A DNA stretch of 64,000 bases from Melitaea cinxia (Eukaryota > Arthropoda > Insecta > Lepidoptera > Nymphalidae): positions 3,844,001 to 3,908,000 of the forward strand of contig NC_059416.1 of assembly GCF_905220565.1 (NCBI RefSeq). Direction: 5' to 3'. Position numbers and translations under genes: made by a program. This document shows, in pieces, positions 58,901 through 64,000 of this stretch (its first letter is position 1; every line of letters starts with the position of its first letter). Below the pieces are notes generated by a model, which made no database searches, was not told where the DNA came from, and worked only from the letters and a program-made list of their open reading frames with translations.

Positions 58901-59638
58901 TTTTTTTAAATAATAAATAAATTTTATTAAACATTATAGGTACATATTTACAATTTACAACTTAAGAACTAAATATTTACAGATAAACTATTTAGTTAAA
59001 ATATTTATTTTAGAAATCTAAATGGAGTTTCCATTACAAAATTTGCTATATATTTTTATAATAAAATTAACAAAGTGTATATAAAAAAAATAATTTACCG
59101 ATAGCCTCTCCAAACTGACCACCGTGTGTAGCAATACCAGTTCGATTAAAAGCACCACATACCACTTGAGCAGCAGCATTGTCCCAAGAGTCATCACATA
59201 TTGCACCCCATCGTCCAGCATGGTAAATGTACACATTACCTAGAAATAAAAAAATTACTTTACCTATTACTTCCTTCTCATAAAATAAGCTTAAGCGCAA
59301 AGTTACCCTATATTCTAAATGCCATGGATATTATCGTACCACTATCTTTAATAGTCACTAAGATAAAAAGACATGCTAAGAACACTTTTTCTGTAGACCT
59401 AATAATAATGTTCCCTTTTTTCGTTTAGGAGATCATATTCCTATTTAGAATATAAAAAAATATTCTCACCTTCAAATGTATCCGATCCTCCAAGGAGCTT
59501 AACTCTTGCTTCTAAATTTCTCTGTTTATTCAGAAGTCTTTGTATAAAGGCCGCGCGTGAAGCCCGTTCATTCTCACTCAAGTCTCTAGAGAATATTACG
59601 GCAAACTGTATAGAAATAATAAGAATCCTTCGAAACAT
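46795..59638 (-). CDS. Loxl2: Secreted lysyl oxidase-like protein with two SRCR domains, whole gene (9 coding exons)
   Basis: Coding exons, 5' to 3' on the minus strand: 59638-59470, 59239-59099, 58620-58370, 57006-56775, 52015-51864, 50345-50209, 49244-49087, 48821-48727, 46917-46795 (TAG). Spliced length 485 residues. Layout: signal peptide (about 1-17), SRCR 1 (about 45-145), SRCR 2 (about 172-274) and a lysyl oxidase catalytic domain (about 279-485). The copper motif WQWHLCHMHYH is at 354-364 (His357, 360, 362, 364). Lys387 (EGHKASFC) and Tyr423 (DVYQYNIDCQW) align with the residues that form lysine tyrosylquinone. These enzymes oxidise lysines in extracellular proteins for cross-linking. 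Two SRCRs plus LOX matches my recollection of the insect Loxl2 type; vertebrate LOXL2 has four. The symbol is by architecture, not orthology testing. Confidence 0.93.
46918..48726 (-). other. Loxl2 intron 8
   Basis: 1.8 kb, with a SINE-B at 47751-47977 and a weak SINE-A-like piece near 48375-48470. A-rich tracts near 47500-47550. No other gene seen. Confidence 0.6.
47751..47977 (-). repeat. SINE-B copy, full length
   Basis: Minus-strand head GACTAGCCCGTTGGCGCAGT, B-box GGTTCCATTCC, then GAGTCTGGGTGTAATA, an AT-rich spacer, CAGTCGGCTGTTACCTATAA and GACCGTGTGTG at the end. Confidence 0.8.
48727..48821 (-). CDS. Loxl2: Loxl2 exon 8 (cofactor tyrosine)
   Basis: VSVNCSDVYQYNIDCQWVDV then TDVAPGDYTFK. 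Contains Tyr423 of the lysine tyrosylquinone pair. Donor GTAAAC directly after AAA, phase 0. Confidence 0.93.
49087..49244 (-). CDS. Loxl2: Loxl2 exon 7 (last copper histidines and cofactor lysine)
   Basis: HYHSMEVFATFDVLDANKKR then VAEGHKASFCLED, with Lys387. Starts in the middle of Met361; phase 1 at GTGTTT. Confidence 0.95.
49308..49590 (+). repeat. Repeat C copy, full length
   Basis: GAGGTAGGGCACAGCAGGAA, CTCGACCTTACAGAAGATCA, CCAGAGCTCCTGGGGGGATT, GCAACGCGCTTGCGATGCTT and GGTGAGCCGTACGCTTGTTT, ending in an A tract (49580-49587). Class not assigned; the A-tail suggests a retroposon. Confidence 0.75.
49787..50105 (-). repeat. SINE-A copy, diverged
   Basis: TAGCCTGTAATTTTCCACTG, ACGCTGCTCCAATGCGGGTT and GAGGCACGGTGGGGAGACCC on the plus strand; the tRNA-like head is altered. 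Confidence 0.7.
50209..50345 (-). CDS. Loxl2: Loxl2 exon 6 (copper-binding motif)
   Basis: IQNTNPNWQFETRRLLRFTA, then NIGNAEFRPYLPKHLWQWHL and CHM. Holds His357 and His360 of the copper site. Phase 2 at GTATGT. Confidence 0.95.
50540..50975 (+). repeat. Repeat E copy split by a LINE tail
   Basis: AACAATTTCTCGTCAGATTT, AAATTTAAATGGGACCATA and GAATTGAGAATCTCCTCATT are repeat E blocks. The insertion at 50690-50842 interrupts it. Confidence 0.6.
50690..50842 (+). mobile_element. 5'-truncated LINE 3' end with poly(A) and 13-bp target duplication
   Basis: AAATGGGACCATA at 50677-50689 is repeated exactly at 50843-50855. The insert begins with a frame reading IQEGNAASILGTIPRG, then a stop and an AT-rich 3' UTR, and ends in an A tract. 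The reading resembles the C-terminus of LINE polyproteins; clade not determined. Confidence 0.75.
51381..51438 (+). other. tRNA-like box pair with internal hairpin
   Basis: TAGCTCATGG (A-box-like) and GTTCAAATCC (B-box-like) are 46 bases apart, with hairpin CGGTCG-TGAT-CGACCG (51400-51415) between them. The cloverleaf cannot be completed, so it is more likely a tRNA-derived SINE head or decayed tRNA relic than a gene. Confidence 0.35.
51864..52015 (-). CDS. Loxl2: Loxl2 exon 5 (end of SRCR 2, start of LOX domain)
   Basis: HVAAVVC closes SRCR 2. DLYLDTSAIEHTAHLQDVAM and YQLQCAMEENCLSKSAYE open the LOX domain (the CAMEENCLS block is diagnostic). Phase 0 at GTTTGT. Confidence 0.95.
52060..53219 (+). 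mobile_element. Helitron-like element carrying a nested Penelope insertion
   Basis: TCTCTACTAATAATTATT after A (52059) and GTCGCGGGTAAAAGCTAG before T (53220) are the ends. Removing 52202-53161 plus one target copy leaves about 190 bp, in line with short relatives. The left end is 43 bp from the exon 5 acceptor on the minus strand. Confidence 0.75.
52202..53161 (+). mobile_element. Penelope-like element 3' ends as a perfect palindrome
   Basis: Arms 52200-52656 and 52674-53130 are exact reverse complements over 457 bp with no gaps; the spacer is 52657-52673. The plus-strand arm encodes the C-terminal part of a Penelope-like protein (AICEHSLDTASHYIRFDKPQ; RFQPRMIREAIEIKKHPNFN), the region after the reverse transcriptase that includes part of the GIY-YIG nuclease. 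The right side continues 31 bp beyond the arm. ATAGGATACTTTTT at 52188-52201 and 53162-53175 flanks the whole structure. No reverse transcriptase remains, so it is not autonomous. Confidence 0.85.
53426..53654 (-). mobile_element. Helitron-like element, same family as 32881
   Basis: CTAGCAACCCGCCCTGGCTT on the plus strand after A, and ACTATGTAGTGA before T at the other end. AAAAACCGCATCAAAATCCG matches the 32881 interior. Confidence 0.75.
53938..54192 (-). repeat. Repeat E copy
   Basis: Minus strand opens GCTCGCGAACGAAAAAAACC with CGACTTCAATTTTC and closes CCTTTTTAAAGTCGGTTA. Shortened interior. Confidence 0.65.
54655..54725 (-). repeat. Repeat D 3' fragment
   Basis: Minus strand ACTTGAGTTCACGCCATTTT, GGAGGCCTGTGTCCAGCGGT; the rest is missing. 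Confidence 0.55.
54938..55172 (-). repeat. Repeat C copy
   Basis: Minus strand GAGGTAGGGCATAGTAGGAA, AATTTGGAGCAGCCCGTCTG, GAGTAGGGCTCCTGGGGAGG, GCGCCTGTGATGCTTCTGTT. Lies about 90 bp from the mariner end. Confidence 0.75.
55263..56536 (-). mobile_element. Mariner transposon, apparently complete
   Basis: GTTCAATAAGTCC at 55270-55282 and its reverse complement at 56517-56529 mark the inverted termini; similarity fades beyond this core and the exact TA-flanked ends were not fixed. It encloses one uninterrupted transposase gene and is about 1.27 kb, the normal mariner size. Confidence 0.85.
55298..56356 (-). CDS. Mariner transposase (DD34D), intact frame
   Basis: 352 codons from ATG to stop without a break, close to the usual 345-350 residues. 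N-terminal helix-turn-helix region about 1-110, then linker motif WVPRLL (119-124). Catalytic triad Asp158 (TMDETWIYHF), Asp250 (HQDNAPCH) and Asp285 (APSDYW) with exactly 34 residues between the last two, and YSPDLAP (277-283). These are the marks of the mariner branch of Tc1/mariner. It would cut and paste its element at TA sites in the nucleus. Intactness suggests a recent arrival; activity is not shown. Same strand as Loxl2. Confidence 0.95.
   Translation of the reverse strand: MEKNEFRVLIKHCFLMGKNTVEAQQWLIKCYAGSAPSKATICRWYADFKRGRMNTNDGERSGRPNKAVTQQNINQVLKIVLEDRKVKVREIVEIVKISAGSVFTILHKNLAMKKLFSKWVPRLLTTNQKEQRINDSERCLALMNHNKKDFLRRYITMDETWIYHFTPESNRQAAEWRAAGESRPKRPKKSAGKVMASIFWDAHGILFIDYLEKGQNINSDYYMCLLERLKYEIADKRPHMNNKKVMFHQDNAPCHKSVRTMAKINELGFELLPHPPYSPDLAPSDYWLFADLKKMLQGKKFDSNSEVIAATEAYFEAKDKSFYTHGKEKLEKRWRDCIALGGDYVDEYKLIL
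56775..57006 (-). CDS. Loxl2: Loxl2 exon 4 (SRCR 2 core)
   Basis: IYHNGIWGSICPDGWTLYEA, SVICHHLALGFAEQALQTDY and SGVQCAGNETNLFMCKHQDL, with the spaced Cys of a group A SRCR domain. Phase 1 at GTAAGT. Confidence 0.95.
57119..57555 (-). mobile_element. 5'-truncated RTE-type LINE 3' end
   Basis: Minus strand encodes LTYGAGTWTLTKGLVHKFKV, KWQWAGHLCHRTDDRWSRRV and, frameshifted, the RPPARWTDDLRKI end. Closely related to the 9148 copy. Its truncated 5' end abuts the microsatellite tail of a repeat D copy at 57556. Confidence 0.8.
57556..57877 (-). repeat. Repeat D copy, full length
   Basis: Minus strand GAATATAGCCACCCCCTTTC, GACGGGCAGTAGCGTCTTTG, GTGGTAACTATGGGCAAAAC, GGAGGTCTATGTCCAGCAGT, then a TGATGATGATGACGATGATG tail. 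Confidence 0.8.
58073..58340 (+). repeat. Repeat C copy
   Basis: GAGGTAGAGCACAGCAGGAA, GGAGCAACCCGACTGGGGAT, CTTTCAAGCAGTGTTGTGTT and GCCGTATGTTTGTTTGCCAA. Ends about 30 bp from the Loxl2 exon 3 donor. Confidence 0.75.
58370..58620 (-). CDS. Loxl2: Loxl2 exon 3 (end of SRCR 1, linker, start of SRCR 2)
   Basis: EKYWMDDVVCEGNEKYLSQC and TGWGISDCEPGEAAGVICNN finish SRCR 1. A basic linker (NIKRKSNKR) follows, then ASLRLVGGRSVNEGRIE opens SRCR 2. The KRK linker might be a protease site, which is inference. Phase 0 at GTGAGC. Confidence 0.95.
58621..59098 (-). other. Loxl2 intron 2
   Basis: Short AT-rich intron without a recognised repeat. Confidence 0.6.
59099..59239 (-). CDS. Loxl2: Loxl2 exon 2 (SRCR 1)
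   Basis: NVYIYHAGRWGAICDDSWDN then AAAQVVCGAFNRTGIATHGG, the first half of SRCR 1. Phase 1 at both ends. Confidence 0.95.
59470..59638 (-). CDS. Loxl2: Loxl2 exon 1 (signal peptide)
   Basis: The ATG at 59638-59636 opens MFRRILIISIQFAVIFS, a good signal peptide, then RDLSENERASRAAFIQRLLN and the first SRCR strand VKLLGGSDTFE. Phase 1 at GTGAGA. The sequence upstream of this ATG is AT-rich; the transcription start was not located. Confidence 0.88.
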
Positions 59639-60354
59639 TATATCCTTTAACTTCGTATATGTTTTCTAATAAAATTAATTATAATAGAAATATTAATACA
59701 TCGGTTGTGATTTAGCTTTGTCCGAATTTTTTCTCTACAGTACTACTTATACAAATACCATTAAAGATCGTCTTATGCTTTTACTTTAAATGCTAAATTT
59801 ACCATAATATTAAGTTTCTTATCAATTGATTTTGTATCGCAAATAAGGGACTAACGGTTTTCTTGGTACGGCGACACCAAGACAACTAAATATGTAGAGG
59901 CGTTTTTAATGAAGTGCATTATTCTAGTTCAATGTCAATAATATTGGTTGTGACGATGGTGTGTGATAATTTTAAGGGGAATATCATTTACGATGAAAGT
60001 TATTCGACAAAAATTTAATGACAAGAAACGTATATGATATTTAAGTCACTACATAACTTTCTGCGTTATAAAAATTAACTGGATCTAGCTAGCTATATTT
60101 CTTGATTTGTGGTCTCACGAATGGGTTTCGTTATTTAGGTAAAGTTAATCTTAGACGTCAGGGATTGGGATAAATTTTGAAGTGACCTGTCAACATGTAA
60201 CTCTCTCAACAAGTACTTACTAAATAATGAAGTGACTGACTATATTACAGCCAACTGGTGGAATAACTATTTAATAAGCTATCCATTTTATTGAATAAGG
60301 CCATTAAATAAACACAATTTTGTTTTAAAATTAAAAAAGTATTTAAAACTGTTA

Positions 60355-60490
60355 TAACTGAGGTAGGATACAGCAGAATCTGGGGCAGTTCGTCTAGGAC
60401 CTTCCTCAGTTGGGCTACCTTGACCCTATTATAGAAGATCACAGCTGAAAATAGTGGACAGCAGTGAACTGTGCAGGCTGAAGTGAATCC
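60355..60490 (+). repeat. Repeat C head fragment
   Basis: GAGGTAGGATACAGCAGAAT, GGGCTACCTTGACCCTATTA and TAGAAGATCACAGCTGAAAA, then truncated. Confidence 0.55.
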
Positions 60491-60898
60491 GCTGTAAAGC
60501 TTAACTATTGTTTCTCTATTATGACGTCGATTCTTTTCTTTTTTTTTTTTCGTTTATTAATCGTTTCATGTTACGTTTTTAATTTTCTAAATCCATTCTA
60601 TTCCAACTAAAATTTGATTTGACCGTAAACCTGTCACTGTCTGTATATATGTATTGATATTTTGTTATTAAAAAAGTGTATGTACATAAAAGTGAATGGC
60701 AGAAAATTTAACTTCAACCTTACCAACAGTTATATCTCTGGAGTAAAGTTGTTGAGATGAATTCGCCGATTTAGACAGTACGCATATAATATAGATAGAA
60801 TACCTGTTAAAAATGAACGAAAAAAAAGGTACCTAAAAATAACTATCCATGCAATATTTATTGAACAACTTTTTTATTCATGTATTATAAAAATATAT

Positions 60899-61159
60899 AT
60901 TTTTTTTTTTATAAATATAATTAGATCGGCAAGCACGTGTACGGTTCACCTGATTGAGTACAATGACCTTAGCTTATAGACGCCTGCTACACCAGAACTG
61001 TAGCAAGTGCGTTGCCGAAATTCGGAGGTATTGTAACCCTCCCCAAGAGCTCTTGCCACCGACTTACCGCAGGAACACAACGCTGCCTGAGAGCAGTATT
61101 ATTTAGCTGTAATCTTCTGTAACGTGAGATATTTCCTGCTGGTTCCTATCTCAATAAAA
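60899..61159 (-). repeat. Repeat C copy with poly(A) tail
   Basis: The plus strand begins with a T run (tail), then GATCGGCAAGCACGTGTACG, GACGCCTGCTACACCAGAAC, CCGCAGGAACACAACGCTGC. Good evidence that repeat C ends in poly(A). Confidence 0.75.
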
Positions 61160-62398
61160 CCTTAAGCTTCTTAGAAACTAGAATAAATCTCACGGTCATG
61201 TTTAATATTTTAAAAGGACAAACATACTTTATATATAATTTTCGCATTATATTATATATATTAAAATAATTAACGTAAAATAAAAGTTAACGAGTAAGGC
61301 GCGATAATAAGGCCTTCGCTTTAACAAAATATGCGTTGTGTTTGGAACATATTATGACCCAAATACAATCTACAACACATTCCTTAATTGAATCGCGCGT
61401 CACACAATCAAATGGAGGACCGCTTTTGTTGAGCAATTAACGTACAGAAACAAATGACAATAATATAATTTAAAAGTCGTTTTAATTTTATGTAAGGATA
61501 TAGGTACATACAACGCTGAAATTTTCGTAACTTGTAACAAGTTTTATTTTAGAGATTAAAAATTTCCATTGAGACATACTATTATAACTACATATCTCCT
61601 TTAAAAAAGCACTAATATGATTTAGGCAGATACAGATATGTTTATAATTAAGAATCCGCTGCTAAACCCAATGATGTCAAAAATCGAAATCAAAAATTAC
61701 TCTATTCAACAAATAACACAAGCAATATATATTACACATGAAGATTTTATTTTGTTAATAATAGTTTGCTCCATTACATTTCGCGTCTAATTTGTAATTA
61801 AATATAGATTCCTAGAGGCGAGAACTTTGTTATTCTGAGATACAGTTATCTAACTAGTTCAGATAACAGGTGCACTTTAATTGTAAATACATTTCTTTAT
61901 ACCATCTTAATTGTAAAGTGTGAATTGTACCTTTATTTGTTACCAATAAAATACCAATATTTTTTTTAAGTCTGTTTACGGACGATAATTTTACGTGATA
62001 ACATGATAAAGAAACATTAATGAAAGATTGCATACTTTTATAAATTTAATTGAATTATCATCACTGAATATTTTCGAGCTGCTAGCTCTGACGTCAGGCG
62101 AAAATAGAGATAAATGTTTTACAAGCCAACGCTTGGGCCGATCGTGCCTCTCTCTCAGGCACAGACGGAACGGGACACTTTTTCGTGCGTGCAGCCAGTA
62201 TTCATCGACTATAAGACGTTGTCACGTCAAAAAATATATATCAAAATAAATAACATCCACTGTTGGAATAAAGATCACAAATTCATAAGGCAAAAGTAAC
62301 TACCTCCTTACTATTCGACGTTCAGATTAATTGTGTAACAGAAATTATAATATTGCATAGGCATGAAGAAGGAAATGTGCTGTGTGGCTACGGCACTA

Positions 62399-62706
62399 AA
62401 GAATTTAGCCACCCCCTCTCTTCCCGTGGGTGTCGTAAGAGGCGACTAAGGGATAACAAGGTTCCACAACCACCTTGGAACTTAAGAAGCCGACCGATGG
62501 CGGGATAACCATCCAACTGCTGGCTTTGAAATACACAGGCCGAAGACGGGCAGCAGCGTCTTCGGTGCGACAAAGCCAGTACTGCGGTCGCCAACCCGCC
62601 TGCCCAGCGTGGTGACTATGGGCAAAACACATGAGTTCACGTTATTTTTGGCGTCAACTTGTGGAGGCCTATGTCCAGCAGTGGACTGTATAGGCTGTAA
62701 TGATGA
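62399..62706 (+). repeat. Repeat D copy, full length
   Basis: AGAATTTAGCCACCCCCTCT, GTCGTAAGAGGCGACTAAGG, CAGCAGCGTCTTCGGTGCGA, GAGGCCTATGTCCAGCAGTG, TATAGGCTGTAATGATGAAG. Confidence 0.85.
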
Positions 62707-63081
62707 AGAAGGAAATAGATTGACTTAGATTATTTTAATGTTATAGGTGACTGACTGTATGGAATAAGTGTTACTAAAATACTTAAATTTTTGTTATATT
62801 CCGACAGTGACGATCCAATAAAAAATTAAGATAGTTCACAACAATAAATTCAAATATTTGAGGGAAAATATAAGGCATTAACACAAAAGAAAAAAAAAAA
62901 AACAAAGTTCTAATTCGAAATCATTTAGTAGATACACAAAGGTATTTACAAGCCATATTCTACAGAGTGGCGTGCAATTTTATCACTTTTAAGTCATATA
63001 TATGACAAAAAGAAATCATGTATATAATAAAAAATAAATTGTTATTATTATCACTTATGAATTATTATTTATAAAAGTATT

Positions 63082-63374
63082 CGCTTCAACCTGTAATATC
63101 CTAGAGCTGGGCTTAGGCCTCTTTCCCTATGTAGGAGAAGGATCAGCTAAATCCACCACGCTGCTCCAATACGGCTTGGCGGATATATTCCCTACTAGTA
63201 TCGCTATCAGGTGTAAATGATAAAAACCGAGACCGAAGGCTTAACATGCTTTCCGAGGGACGATGGGGAGGCCCACAAGGACTGCACAAACACCCAGACC
63301 ACGGCAAACATCTGCATCACCAGTACAAATGTTTGTCATGTGCGGGGATCGAACCCGAAACCGTCAGCGCAACT
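63082..63374 (-). repeat. SINE-A copy lacking its head
   Basis: Plus strand CGCTTCAACCTGTAATATCC, CCACGCTGCTCCAATACGGC, GGACTGCACAAACACCCAGA; B-box GGTTCGATCCC on the minus strand. The head stops at GCGCAACT, next to a repeat E copy. Confidence 0.75.
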
Positions 63375-63379
63375 TTTTA

Positions 63380-63560
63380 ATCAAAAGCTGATGCTTGTCA
63401 TGGAGTCCCATTTAAATTCGATCAAGATTTAAAGAATATTTTTTGAGTTATTCTTTATAATGCGTATTAAATTTACCTTTTTACCGACTACCTGCGTCGT
63501 ATTACTTGTCGATACAATTGAAGTAGTTTTTTTATTCTGTTTTCTACACAATTATTTGTG
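63380..63560 (-). repeat. Repeat E fragment
   Basis: CATTTAAATTCGATCAAGAT, CTACCTGCGTCGTATTACTT and GTCGATACAATTGAAGTAGT are minus-strand repeat E blocks. Confidence 0.6.
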
Positions 63561-64000
63561 TACAATTTTTCAAAACATTACAATAAATTTTAAAATAAAT
63601 AAATAAATATATAAATATAAAATATAATATATAAATATAAAACAATAGAACTTGAAAACAGTGGGTATGTGATGAAATCGACTTGTACAAAATTAATGTG
63701 GTAAAATACAAAAAGAACATTTTTCTGTATTATTTATTATCCGAGTTTACTGTCTTTTCTTCTCGGCCTACCAAAATTAAGTTCCGTCACATTTTATAAA
63801 ATACGGCCTTTTGTTCATCTTCTATTGTGTTCACCGTCAATCACAGGCCTATCTTATCGTTTTGTGTCCAATTATATTATTAAAATGAAATATAAACATT
63901 AAAATTTTAATAATAGGTCTTTATCTATGAAATTTTCGTTTTTGATGAAATAAGTTAACGCACTTTTTTTCTATATTTTTTATTTTCATTATTCAAAATA

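Larger units (their letters stand above)
59639..64000. other. Loxl2 upstream region
   Basis: Presumed 5' flank of Loxl2. Contains repeats C, D, E and SINE-A (listed). 59639-60354, 61160-62398 and 62707-63081 show no gene; 63590-63650 is a simple AT-rich tract. GTGCCT...AGGCAC (62145-62163) is a 6-bp-stem hairpin. No confident TATA box or initiator. Confidence 0.5.

Noticed and set aside
62028..62299. Frames upstream of Loxl2
   Set aside because: Short, no domain, no splice support.

Overview
This is a eukaryotic, AT-rich, intron-rich window dense in transposable elements. It is almost certainly from a lepidopteran nuclear genome. The evidence is the small exons in multi-kilobase introns, two insect-type genes, and repeat families typical of butterflies and moths: tRNA-derived SINEs, an RTE-type LINE with a microsatellite tail, short non-autonomous Helitrons ending CTAG, mariner and a Penelope-like element. 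No species can be named from the sequence alone.

Two host genes were reconstructed exon by exon. Every junction is GT-AG and reading frame is kept throughout. (1) Positions 19-43553, plus strand: 15 coding exons of an ABCH-type half transporter (insect 'ABC transporter G family member 23-like'), 788 residues from the ATG at 23. It has one N-terminal ATPase domain and a C-terminal ABC-2-type membrane domain with a large extracellular loop. (2) Positions 59638-46795, minus strand: nine coding exons of a secreted lysyl oxidase-like protein, 485 residues, with signal peptide, two SRCR domains, and a catalytic domain retaining the copper-binding histidines and both cofactor residues. The genes converge tail to tail, about 3.2 kb apart between stop codons. 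They need not be functionally linked, although both families include proteins acting on extracellular or cuticular material.

The rest is intronic or intergenic DNA built largely from mobile elements. Highlights are: a non-autonomous Ginger-like DNA transposon (652-1746) whose termini are arrays of a self-complementary 20-mer and which keeps a frameshifted piece of a KRBA2/integrase-like gene; a perfect palindrome (two 457-bp arms, 17-bp spacer) of Penelope-like 3' ends, inside a 14-bp target duplication, inside a Helitron, in a Loxl2 intron; an apparently intact mariner transposase (55298-56356, minus); a truncated RTE LINE with a 9-bp target duplication; and a LINE tail with a 13-bp target duplication. 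Two short-element families carry 3' ends matching the RTE tail, suggesting they use its machinery.

Labels used below: SINE-A = tRNA-derived, about 340 bp; SINE-B = tRNA-derived, about 200-230 bp; repeat C = about 270 bp, A-rich tail; repeat D = about 300-340 bp with RTE-like tail; repeat E = foldback-like family bounded by AACCGACTTC/GAAGTCGGTT. These are working labels, not database names. No rRNA, functional tRNA, CRISPR or bacterial operon was seen. I did not find a convincing wholly new biological system; the most unusual objects are the Ginger-like element and the Penelope palindrome.
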